This document shows, piece after piece, positions 1 to 7,162 of a stretch of 64,000 nucleotides of DNA; the stretch's first letter is position 1; the number at the start of each line of letters is the position of its first letter. The stretch spans positions 496,001 through 560,000 of the forward strand of contig NZ_PTJA01000001.1 in NCBI RefSeq assembly GCF_002934545.1, given 5' to 3'. The stretch is from Lacrimispora xylanisolvens (GTDB taxonomy: Bacteria; Bacillota; Clostridia; Lachnospirales; Lachnospiraceae). The notes beneath the pieces were generated by a model that ran no database searches, was not told where the DNA came from, and was given only the letters and a program-made list of their open reading frames with translations. A program made the translations under genes and the position numbers.

Positions 1-856
1 AGTTTCCACTATCGCCAATTGCCGCATAACAACGGTCTCCCTCACTGTCTGTAATCCACCATAAATACCCATATGAAAAATCTCCCCAACGGCTCCTTAC
101 TTTTGTGCATTCTTCAATCCAGTTCCGTGACAGAATTTCCCTGCCTTCATAGCTGCCGCCGTTTAAATAAAGCTGTCCGATTTTTGCCATATCCCGTGGA
201 GTAAGGCAAAGTCCCCATCCGGCTGTGTTCACGCCCTGTGGATCCACCACCCAGCCGTTTACAGCTCTGCTGGATAGAAAGGCAAGATGTTCCTCTTTAT
301 TTTTGATTATCGTATTACCGGGAATTGTAATACCCAGTGGTGTAAACAGATTTTCTGCTGCAAAATCAAATACGGATCTGCCAGTGGCGTTAACTATGAT
401 TCCGGATAAAATCTGCGTACCAATTGTGGAATACTTAAATTCTCCGGTTATACCAGATTTACCACCTAATAAATCCAGGGCAGATTTAGTCCAGTCATCA
501 CTGGAATAGACCTTTGTGTAAGGTTCCGACTTATATTTGTATGGCGCAGTCATGGTAAGCATATTTTTTATGGTGACCTGCTTTATGGTCTGTTCCCCCC
601 GCTTAAGCTTGTAAGCTGGGAAAAAATCCAGAACGTTCTGATCGGGGCTTTCTATATAACCCTGATCAATGGCAATGCCAATCAGTGTGGCCACAATGCT
701 TTTGGTTACCGACATTACGTGAACAGCATCCACCGGGGTATACCCGTCGAAATAGCGTTCATAAACAACTTCCCCTTTTTTTTGTACAACAATACCAGCG
801 ATATTACCGTAATCTGCTGCAATTATATTTTCTAACCGAATAATACCATCGTTCAT
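1..856 (-). CDS. Serine hydrolase, beta-lactamase/class C PBP family (3' end cut by window edge)
   Basis: Reading the minus strand from the ATG at 856 gives an uninterrupted frame of about 285 residues that runs off the left edge. A Ser-Val-Thr-Lys tetrad at residues 49-52 matches the SxxK nucleophile motif of the beta-lactamase/esterase fold, and Tyr-Ser-Thr at about 142 fits the second catalytic (Y-x-S/N type) motif. The third (K/H-x-G) motif would lie beyond the edge. There is no signal peptide, so this is probably a cytoplasmic or peripheral hydrolase, esterase or peptidase rather than a resistance enzyme. A second member of the family lies at 18822-19850. The substrate cannot be inferred. 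Confidence 0.8.
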   Translation of the reverse strand, partial: MNDGIIRLENIIAADYGNIAGIVVQKKGEVVYERYFDGYTPVDAVHVMSVTKSIVATLIGIAIDQGYIESPDQNVLDFFPAYKLKRGEQTIKQVTIKNMLTMTAPYKYKSEPYTKVYSSDDWTKSALDLLGGKSGITGEFKYSTIGTQILSGIIVNATGRSVFDFAAENLFTPLGITIPGNTIIKNKEEHLAFLSSRAVNGWVVDPQGVNTAGWGLCLTPRDMAKIGQLYLNGGSYEGREILSRNWIEECTKVRSRWGDFSYGYLWWITDSEGDRCYAAIGDSGN

Positions 857-1028
857 GACATTTCCCCGCTTTCTCTTTCCATAATCTGTTGCAATTCACA
901 GATACTATGATACGGGAAAATGGATTTAACCGCCTGACATTTTGTGCGGAGCGGTGTCACATGCAGCTATAGTACAGTATATCAGAATATGTATTTTTTT
1001 CAATCGGAGTGAAATTGCATGTTTCTGC

Positions 1029-1057
1029 TTGACAATTGATACCTATAGGGGTATATT
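1029..1057 (+). promoter_or_regulatory. Sigma-A promoter of the P-type ATPase gene
   Basis: TTGACA at 1029-1034 and TATATT at 1052-1057 are separated by exactly 17 bp. The -10 box lies inside the left arm of the inverted repeat at 1040-1090, so a repressor bound there would block the polymerase. Confidence 0.8.
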
Positions 1058-1090
1058 TGGTTATGATAAATACATATACCCCTATAGGTA
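1040..1090. promoter_or_regulatory. Perfect inverted repeat, probable metal-responsive operator pair
   Basis: Two 16-nt arms (1040-1055 and 1075-1090) are exact reverse complements separated by 19 bp. Each arm is itself nearly palindromic (TACCTATAGGGGTA type). The left arm covers the -10 box and the right arm ends 18 bp before the ATG. G/C tracts flanked by A/T resemble CsoR/CstR-family operators, but no csoR gene is present here. The DtxR-family gene at 3022 is the only regulator nearby. Confidence 0.75.
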
Positions 1091-1108
1091 TAAAAAGGGA
1101 GGCAGATC

Positions 1109-2977
1109 ATGAATCGTATCAATCAGTTTTTAGAGTGGGGAGGGCCCTTGAAAGAAAAAGGGAGTCTTGCAGTTTCTGTGATTGCCCTTATTATCAGTTT
1201 TTTTGATTTGGCTCCAATCCCCTTTGATGCTGCCTGGATTGCAGTTCTTCTTTGCGGCATTCCAATTATTCTGGAGGCAGTTATTGGTTTAATCACCGAA
1301 TTTGATATAAAAGCAGATGTTCTGGTATCCATTGCACTGATTGCTTCTGTCATAACAGGGGAGATATTTGCTGCGGGAGAAATTGCTTTTATTATGCAGT
1401 TGGGGGCATTTCTTGAAGATTTCACAGTAAAACGGGCAAGAGACGGGATTGAAAAACTGGTGCATTTAACTCCCCGCACAGCCAGGAGGCTTAATGGGGC
1501 GCTGGAGACGATTATTCCGGCAGAAGAGGTATTAAAGGGAGATCTTCTTCGTGTATTACCGGGAGAGACGGTTCCTGCAGACGGAGTCATCACAACTGGA
1601 AGAACCTCTGTGAATCAGGCTGTTATGACGGGGGAGTCCCTTCCTGTGGACAAAGGACCGGAAGATGAAGTGTCCAGTGGCACAGTCAATCAGTTTGGTT
1701 CTTTTGATATGGAGGCAACCAGGGTAGGAGAAGACAGTTCCATACAGAGAATGATACGTCTGGTTCAGTCTGCAGACGCACGAAAGGCTAAAATAGTAGG
1801 CGTTGCAGACCGATGGGCGACGTGGATTGTGGTCATAGCTCTGGCAACTGCCGTGCTGACCTGGTTTTTTACAGGTGAGCCTATGCGAGCCGTTACCATA
1901 CTGGTTGTATTTTGTCCCTGCGCACTTGTTCTGGCTACCCCGACAGCCATTATGGCTGCCATAGGCAATGCGACTAAGCATGGCTTCCTGGTCAGGGAGG
2001 GAGATGCACTGGAACGTTTGTCTGCAGTCAGTAAACTGACCTTTGACAAGACTGGTACTTTAACCTATGGGACTCCCCAGGTGGTGTCTGCAGTCAGCTT
2101 TACAAAAGAGTATGGGGAAGATGAAATATTTGAGCTGGCAGCAGCGGCAGAGTCCCGTTCGGAACATCCGCTGGGGAAAGCAGTGGTCCGCTCATTAAAA
2201 GAGCAAAAGAAAAAGGATGTGATGCCCGCAGATGAATTCGAAATGATTCCCGGACGGGGTGTTAGGTCTGTTGTTAAGGGAAAGAAAATTCTGGCTGGTA
2301 CTCCGGAACTTTTGTCTGAAAACGGAATTCTGATGGAAGATTGGCATAGAAGAGAGGCAGAAGTTTATCTTAATCAGGGCTGTACGGTTATCTATCTTTC
2401 AAAAGGCAATACTCCTGCTGGTTTTCTTGCTTTATCGGATACCATCAGAAAGGAGGCAGGTGAGGTGATTGGCCGGATTAAAGAAATTGGTTCAGAACCT
2501 GTGCTGCTTACAGGAGACCATAAAAGCGCAGCCATGCATATTGCCGGTCAGCTTGGGATTATGGAGATTCATGCAGAGTGTCTGCCTGAGGATAAACTCA
2601 ATTGGGTGAATACCTATGAGGAGGAAAAGAAACGGGTTTGCATGATTGGTGATGGTATCAATGATGCCCCGGCTTTAAAACGTGCTTTTGTTGGGATAGC
2701 CATGGGCGGGATCGGCAGTGATATAGCAGTGGAAGCTGCGGACATTGCTCTGGTGAGCGATGATATAAAAGAAATCCCCCATCTTCTGGCTCTGTCAAAG
2801 AAGATGATGAGTACCATACATTATAATCTGTTCTTTTCCATGTTCTTAAACTTTATGGCTATTATACTGGCGGTAACCGGGATATTAAATCCGGTGGTAG
2901 GCGCACTGGTACATAATGCAGGATCTCTGGCTGTAATCATTAACTCAGCGTTTCTTCTGAAATGGAGTGCAAAATAA
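1109..2977 (+). CDS. Heavy-metal-translocating P1B-type ATPase without N-terminal metal-binding domain
   Basis: A 622-residue membrane pump. The P-type landmarks are in order: TGES (about 173), CPCALVLATP in the metal-transporting helix (about 268), phosphorylated DKTGT (about 312) and GDGIND (about 513). The N-terminus goes straight into membrane helices with no CxxC heavy-metal-associated domain. The last helix carries His-Asn-Ala-Gly-Ser (about 601) rather than the signatures I know for Cu or Zn/Cd exporters, so the metal is uncertain; Fe, Mn or Co are possible. The ribosome site GGGAGG (1097-1102) fixes the start. Transcription starts from a palindrome-controlled promoter. The convergent DtxR-family regulator downstream hints at Fe or Mn. 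Confidence 0.92.
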   Translation: MNRINQFLEWGGPLKEKGSLAVSVIALIISFFDLAPIPFDAAWIAVLLCGIPIILEAVIGLITEFDIKADVLVSIALIASVITGEIFAAGEIAFIMQLGAFLEDFTVKRARDGIEKLVHLTPRTARRLNGALETIIPAEEVLKGDLLRVLPGETVPADGVITTGRTSVNQAVMTGESLPVDKGPEDEVSSGTVNQFGSFDMEATRVGEDSSIQRMIRLVQSADARKAKIVGVADRWATWIVVIALATAVLTWFFTGEPMRAVTILVVFCPCALVLATPTAIMAAIGNATKHGFLVREGDALERLSAVSKLTFDKTGTLTYGTPQVVSAVSFTKEYGEDEIFELAAAAESRSEHPLGKAVVRSLKEQKKKDVMPADEFEMIPGRGVRSVVKGKKILAGTPELLSENGILMEDWHRREAEVYLNQGCTVIYLSKGNTPAGFLALSDTIRKEAGEVIGRIKEIGSEPVLLTGDHKSAAMHIAGQLGIMEIHAECLPEDKLNWVNTYEEEKKRVCMIGDGINDAPALKRAFVGIAMGGIGSDIAVEAADIALVSDDIKEIPHLLALSKKMMSTIHYNLFFSMFLNFMAIILAVTGILNPVVGALVHNAGSLAVIINSAFLLKWSAK

Positions 2978-2981
2978 ATAA

Positions 2982-3014
2982 GCAGCATTGGAAAGCATGA
3001 CTTTTCAATGCTGC
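2982..3014. terminator. Bidirectional terminator between ATPase and dtxR-like gene
   Basis: A 14-bp stem (one G-T pair) with a 5-nt loop sits between two convergent stop codons. It is followed by T-rich sequence on both strands, so it can serve both genes. Confidence 0.85.
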
Positions 3015-3021
3015 CTATCTA

Positions 3022-3414
3022 TTATTCTTTTTCTCTGCCGTTTACAAAGGCTTTAATTGCTGCAAAACTTTCAGCACTGATCACATGTTCAATCCGGCAT
3101 GCATCCTCTAATGCGATCTTACGTTCGACGCCCAGAGCCATAAGCCAGTCCGAAAGGAAGGTGTGGCGCTCGTACATCCGCTCTGCGATTTCCTGACCTT
3201 TTTCCAACAGCGTTATATGTCCATTTTCATCCATATCAATAAAACCATTCTCGCGAAGATTCTTCATTGCCACACTGACGCTGGGTTTGGAAAATTCCAA
3301 CTCACCGGCTATATCAATTGAGCGTACATATCCGTTGCGTTTATGCAGCATTAAAATTGCTTCCAGATAATTTTCAGCAGATTCCTGTATTTTCGTAACA
3401 GCACCTTCTTTCAA
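3022..3414 (-). CDS. DtxR/MntR-family metal-dependent transcriptional regulator
   Basis: A 130-residue protein with the N-terminal winged helix (start of the ESAENYLEAIL helix at about residue 11, recognition region SKPSVSVAMKNL) and the metal-binding dimerisation domain, including the His-x(n)-Cys-x2-Glu-His segment near residues 105-109. It lacks the SH3-like third domain, as MntR does. The frame opens with TTG at 3414, which has a poor ribosome site. A better Shine-Dalgarno-like AGAAGG lies inside the frame ahead of an ACG codon where homologues usually have Met, so the true start is uncertain. It is convergent with the metal ATPase and may sense the exported metal. Confidence 0.88.
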   Translation of the reverse strand: MKEGAVTKIQESAENYLEAILMLHKRNGYVRSIDIAGELEFSKPSVSVAMKNLRENGFIDMDENGHITLLEKGQEIAERMYERHTFLSDWLMALGVERKIALEDACRIEHVISAESFAAIKAFVNGREKE

Positions 3415-3460
3415 AGTTCTTTTTGTATCTGTTTATTGTAACACAAACAGGCTTGTATTT

Positions 3461-4075
3461 TCAAGTCAGGTTATCCAAACCTTTTTCATGCTTTTTTATC
3501 ATGGTGCGGAACTGACTGATGGAAATTCCCAGTTCTCTGCTGGCGGTCCGTAAGGAGTACTCCCGGTTCAGCCATTTTTCGTATATAGGAAAAAATTCAT
3601 CCGGAAGGGGGGAAGGATATCTCCCCAGATGCTTTCCCTGTGCTTTTGCTATGGCAATTCCTTCTGCCTGCCTTTGTCTGATATTTTCTCTTTCCGCCTG
3701 GGCTACATAAGAAAGCAGCTGTAAGACAATATCAGAGATCAGCGTTCCGATTAAATCCTTATTGGTCCGTGTATCCAGAATTGGCATGTCAATAATCACA
3801 ATGTCTGCTTTTGTGATTTTAACAATATCTCTCCATTCTTTCTGAATGTCTTCATAATTTCTTCCAAGGCGGTCCAGACTTTTGACCACCAGTACATCGC
3901 CCTCTTTCAATTTGCGCTTTAATTTCTGGTACTGGGGCCGGTTAAAATCTTTTCCCGACAATTTATCACAGTAAATATTTTTCTCTAAAACTCCCCATTT
4001 AATCAACTCTACAAGCTGCCGTTCAACGTTCTGATCAAGCGTAGATACTCTGACGTAACCATAGAAATTATTCAT
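3461..4075 (-). CDS. Small serine recombinase (resolvase/invertase family)
   Basis: A 204-residue protein with the catalytic domain of small serine recombinases: Arg9 and Ser11 in the YVRVST motif, a DRLGR segment at 68-72 supplying the second arginine cluster, a long E-helix (residues 100-140), and a C-terminal helix-turn-helix (RTASRELGIS). The size fits Hin/resolvase-type enzymes. It reads away from the MCP/DGC operon. The gap between them contains two inverted crossover-like sites with a promoter pointing into this gene, which suggests a DNA invertase for a local switch. It could alternatively be a stray transposon resolvase, but no transposase is visible. Confidence 0.92.
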   Translation of the reverse strand: MNNFYGYVRVSTLDQNVERQLVELIKWGVLEKNIYCDKLSGKDFNRPQYQKLKRKLKEGDVLVVKSLDRLGRNYEDIQKEWRDIVKITKADIVIIDMPILDTRTNKDLIGTLISDIVLQLLSYVAQAERENIRQRQAEGIAIAKAQGKHLGRYPSPLPDEFFPIYEKWLNREYSLRTASRELGISISQFRTMIKKHEKGLDNLT

Positions 4076-4132
4076 ATATTATTTACCTCCTGTCTTTTCT
4101 ATTATGGCAGAAAGAGTAGATTTTAAAATGAG

Positions 4133-4188
4133 ACAAGCATAAAGTATTGCTAAAAAGGTGTACCTTTTCGGCAATACTTTATGCTTGT
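4133..4188. repeat. 56-bp near-perfect palindrome, candidate recombination site A
   Basis: 25 of 28 base pairs match between the halves. The 18-nt outer arms (4133-4150 and 4171-4188) are perfect. The core is AAAAGGT-GT-ACCTTTT with an asymmetric central GT dinucleotide, the geometry expected of a serine recombinase crossover site cut with a 2-bp stagger. It could also fold in RNA as a hairpin between the promoter at 4215-4243 and the recombinase gene. Confidence 0.75.
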
Positions 4189-4300
4189 TAAATTAGTATA
4201 ATTAACCATAATATATTATAATAAAAACTTCGACATATTTCAACAAAAATATAGCAGAAAGGAGATTTTGGGTGTCGATATAGAAAGGTACACCTTTTTG
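4151..4300. other. Candidate invertible promoter segment between recombinase and MCP/DGC operon
   Basis: The core of site A (4151-4170, central GT) recurs in the opposite orientation as site B at about 4283-4306 (AAAGGT-AC-ACCTTT followed by a shared CAATA). The roughly 120-130 bp between the sites carries a promoter that currently points to the recombinase. Recombination between inverted sites would flip it towards the MCP gene. The layout is visible in sequence; inversion itself is inference. Confidence 0.55.
4215..4243 (-). promoter_or_regulatory. Sigma-A promoter inside the candidate invertible segment
   Basis: On the minus strand TTGAAA (4243-4238) and TATAAT (4220-4215) are 17 bp apart, a near-consensus promoter reading towards the recombinase in this orientation. 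Confidence 0.7.
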
Positions 4301-4306
4301 ACAATA
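4283..4306. repeat. Candidate recombination site B (inverted partial copy of site A)
   Basis: It matches the reverse complement of the site A core over about 17 nt plus a trailing CAATA, with central dinucleotide AC against GT in site A. It lacks the long outer palindrome arms. Confidence 0.6.
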
Positions 4307-4381
4307 AAATTCATGGCAAAACGGTTATATTAATCGAAAATAAGATGATTATAACAATATTAAGTAACAATGAAAGGGGGA

Positions 4382-4398
4382 ACCGGCATATATCCGGT
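4382..4398 (+). promoter_or_regulatory. Stem-loop between the Shine-Dalgarno and the MCP start codon
   Basis: ACCGG (4382-4386) pairs with CCGGT (4394-4398) across a 7-nt loop. The only good ribosome site, AAAGGGGG (4373-4380), is about 26 nt from the ATG at 4407. If the hairpin folds, the effective spacing drops to about 9 nt. Confidence 0.5.
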
Positions 4399-4406
4399 AC
4401 AAAACT

Positions 4407-6071
4407 ATGAAAAGAACTTCGATGAAGAAGGCATTTATTCTGCATTTTCTTGCAATTACTGTTTCCGTACTTATTATGGTAATCTCTGTAACCTTAAGTT
4501 TTCAGTCCATTAATAAGGTGAATGGGTTGATTTCGGAATGTTATGAAGAGAAAGAATTGCTTTTATCCGCACAGACCGCTCACTACAAATGGGGGAGCAA
4601 TTTAAGCAATTCATTAAATTACGGAACGGAATTTACAGGTCAAAAGGATGAAACCAAGTGTGATTTTGGAACGTATCTGTACAGTGACAAAGTAAAGAAT
4701 TCACAGGATATGGCTGAATTTTATAAAAAGGCTGAGCCGCTGCATAAAGAGATTCATGAACTTGCCGACCAGGTGCTGGATCTGGAAAAAACCAATAAGA
4801 GTGCAGCAATTGAACTGGAGAAAAACAGTGTTAATGAAAAAATTGAGCAATTAGTTCAGCTACTTGATTCTGCAAAGGTACAAAAGCAGGCCAATATTGA
4901 CCAGCAGCTTAAAAATATGAAGATTACCATTTTCAAGGGAGTGGCAATGTGTGCTGCCGTATTAATTATTACACTTGTACTTTTAATTTTAACCTTCCGT
5001 TATGTCAGCCGCCATATTGTCAGCCCCATACTTAAGCTTCAGGAAGAATGTAAAAAATTAAAGGCAGGCTTACTGGATGTGTCATTTACAAACCGCCTTA
5101 CAAATGAAGTCGGGGATTTAGGCAATTCTCTGGATGATTCCGTTTCGGCTATTAAAGACTACATAAAGGCAATAGACTATGCCATGTCCCAGTTTGCCAA
5201 TGGAAATTTTGCATGTGAATGCACCATAGAGTTTGAAGGCGATTTTTATAACATACAGAAATCAATCGAATATTTCCAGAATCAGATGAATCATACCCTG
5301 TCTGAAATAAAACAGGGGTATGAACAGGTTTCTACGGGAGCAGAACAGGTTTCTGCCGCTTCTCAGAGCCTTGCACAGGGTGCAGCAGAGCAGGCCAGCA
5401 GTGTAGAGGAACTGTCTGCTGCAATTGCACAGGTGCAGATACAGGCAAAGGATAGTGCCCAGTACGCCCAGAATGTGGATACCATAGGAAACCAGGCAGG
5501 GCAGACAGTAAGAGAAAGCCTTGTTGAAATGGAACATCTTAAAAATGCCATTGGCAACATATCGGAAGTATCGCAACATATTACAGAGATTATAGAGACA
5601 ATTAATGCAATTGCTGCTGAGACAAATCTGCTTGCATTAAATGCTGCAATTGAGGCAGCCAGAGCAGGAAGTGCAGGCGCAGGTTTTGCAGTTGTCGCAG
5701 ATGAGATCAGAAAGCTGTCTCAGGGATCTGCGGAAGCGGCCAAGAATATTTCGGCTCTCATAGAAAATTCCATTGCAACCATTCGTCAGGGAGAAACATA
5801 CGCCTCAAGTACCAGTCAGGCATTTACTGAGGTAGCAGAGCATGCCAACACCATTATCAGCATGGTAGGAAAAATTGCTGAAGCTTCGGAAAGACAGTCC
5901 CTGTCGGTAACGGAAATTTCCCGGGGAATGGATCAGATTTCTTTTGTTGTTCAGTCCAATTCCGCGACTTCAGAGGAAAGTGCTGCGGCAAGTGAGGAGT
6001 TAAACAGTCAGGCAGAGGTAATGATGAACCTGATAAGCCAGTTTAAACTGAAAACAAGCGCAAACTCATGA
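4407..6071 (+). CDS. Methyl-accepting chemotaxis protein
   Basis: A 554-residue transmembrane chemoreceptor. TM1 is at about 10-32, an extracytoplasmic helical sensor (four-helix-bundle type) at 33-170, TM2 at about 171-196, HAMP at about 197-250, a second linker/HAMP-like stretch to about 305, then the long signalling coiled coil. The hairpin tip carries [17 protein letters not shown] (about 400-415), the CheA/CheW-binding signature. It signals through CheA/CheW, which are not encoded here. The start codon is preceded by an unusual hairpin-spaced ribosome site. It lies 15 bp upstream of a diguanylate cyclase gene, so the two are probably co-transcribed, and both sit downstream of the candidate invertible promoter. 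The ligand is unknown. Confidence 0.93.
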   Translation: MKRTSMKKAFILHFLAITVSVLIMVISVTLSFQSINKVNGLISECYEEKELLLSAQTAHYKWGSNLSNSLNYGTEFTGQKDETKCDFGTYLYSDKVKNSQDMAEFYKKAEPLHKEIHELADQVLDLEKTNKSAAIELEKNSVNEKIEQLVQLLDSAKVQKQANIDQQLKNMKITIFKGVAMCAAVLIITLVLLILTFRYVSRHIVSPILKLQEECKKLKAGLLDVSFTNRLTNEVGDLGNSLDDSVSAIKDYIKAIDYAMSQFANGNFACECTIEFEGDFYNIQKSIEYFQNQMNHTLSEIKQGYEQVSTGAEQVSAASQSLAQGAAEQASSVEELSAAIAQVQIQAKDSAQYAQNVDTIGNQAGQTVRESLVEMEHLKNAIGNISEVSQHITEIIETINAIAAETNLLALNAAIEAARAGSAGAGFAVVADEIRKLSQGSAEAAKNISALIENSIATIRQGETYASSTSQAFTEVAEHANTIISMVGKIAEASERQSLSVTEISRGMDQISFVVQSNSATSEESAAASEELNSQAEVMMNLISQFKLKTSANS

Positions 6072-6086
6072 TTGAAGGTGTAGTTA

Positions 6087-7052
6087 ATGACGGAAAAAGA
6101 TGCTCATGTTCTTCTTGGGCAGATTCAGAGTATTATTACAAATAATCCTGTAACAGGACAGCTGGAGGGCGATACTCCGGTTTATAAGGAACTACAGGAC
6201 ACCATTTCTTGTCTTTCCGGATATATGTTGAAAATGAACCAGCAGGTAACCAGAAGCAGGGGATTTAATTCCCTGCTTCTGGCTATCATTAACAGTCTGA
6301 AGGATTGGGTTGTTGTAACAGAGGAGAAGACAGGCAAAATCCTTTATACCAACTATCTTGTAAAAAATCGGTTTTATAATGAGGAGACCGGACAGTTTAT
6401 CTGCGGAGAGGCATGCGGATTGATGGACCGGCTTCAGTCGCCAGGTAAAATAGAAGACAAACAAAAATTTGAGTATCAATGCAAACAGAAAAAAATCTTT
6501 CAGGTGGAATCCCACTGGGTTCACTGGGAAGATACGAGAGTAGTTATTCATTTAATTAGTGATGTGACATTTCAGAAAGAAAAAGAGGCCCATCTGGAAA
6601 TAATGGCATATAAAGATGAACTGACCGGGCTTAATAACCGGAGGTGCTGTATCAGCACCATCGATGAGTATATGAAAGCGGAACCTTTATTTGCCTTATG
6701 TATGATTGATCTGGATGGATTAAAAACAATCAATGATCAATTTGGTCACCTAAACGGAGATCAGTATTTAACATGTGTTTCACGGGAATTAAAAGAGTCT
6801 GTCAATCAGGGGGATTTTATATGCCGTTTTGGCGGAGATGAATTTGTAATTCTATACCGCGGATTAACAGAAGAGGAGGCTGAGAAACGGTTAGCCGAAG
6901 TTAATCAAAACCTGGCGGCAAATCCGGTGGGTTATTCCATGTCTTTCAGTTATGGAATTGTCTGTATTAAAAAGGAAATGGATCTGTTACCTGAGACTGC
7001 TATAAAGATAGCAGATGAAAAAATGTATCAATTTAAACGGATGCGTAAGTAA
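6087..7052 (+). CDS. Diguanylate cyclase with N-terminal PAS-like domain
   Basis: A 321-residue soluble protein. Residues about 60-160 look like a PAS-type sensor, and about 172-320 form a GGDEF domain with DELTGLNNRR at its start, the metal-binding IDLDGLK segment, and an intact RFGGDEF active site (about 246-252). It should make c-di-GMP from two GTP. The inhibitory RxxD site five residues before GGDEF reads NQGD, so product inhibition at the canonical I-site is probably lost. The gene follows the MCP after 15 bp with a GAAGGTG ribosome site. This pairs chemosensing with c-di-GMP output and could feed the receptor in the 32-45 kb polysaccharide locus. Confidence 0.93.
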   Translation: MTEKDAHVLLGQIQSIITNNPVTGQLEGDTPVYKELQDTISCLSGYMLKMNQQVTRSRGFNSLLLAIINSLKDWVVVTEEKTGKILYTNYLVKNRFYNEETGQFICGEACGLMDRLQSPGKIEDKQKFEYQCKQKKIFQVESHWVHWEDTRVVIHLISDVTFQKEKEAHLEIMAYKDELTGLNNRRCCISTIDEYMKAEPLFALCMIDLDGLKTINDQFGHLNGDQYLTCVSRELKESVNQGDFICRFGGDEFVILYRGLTEEEAEKRLAEVNQNLAANPVGYSMSFSYGIVCIKKEMDLLPETAIKIADEKMYQFKRMRK

Positions 7053-7097
7053 AAAAAGAAGTCTTTAGAAAGCAGCAGCTGACAGGCGTATCTTTTC

Positions 7098-7126
7098 TTG
7101 TGTTTTTTGTGGTTTTACATTATAAT
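7098..7126 (+). promoter_or_regulatory. Sigma-A promoter of the methyltransferase pair
   Basis: TTGTGT at 7098-7103 and a consensus TATAAT at 7121-7126 with 17-bp spacing, 37 bp before the first ATG. Confidence 0.65.
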
Positions 7127-7162
7127 GATAGTCAGGTAAAATGAAATGGGAGCAAGAAAAGA

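Noticed and set aside
1123-2817. Several minus-strand frames inside the ATPase gene
   Set aside because: They lie entirely within a clear P-type ATPase gene, lack ribosome sites and have no recognisable domains.
3461-4075. Recombinase as part of a transposon or prophage
   Set aside because: No transposase, terminal inverted repeats, integrase or phage genes are visible nearby, and the paired sites next to it fit a local switch better.
4300-4406. Possible c-di-GMP riboswitch before the chemoreceptor gene
   Set aside because: The GGCAAA and CGAAA pieces are present, but the conserved GEMM-I core and paired stems are not in the right order or spacing.
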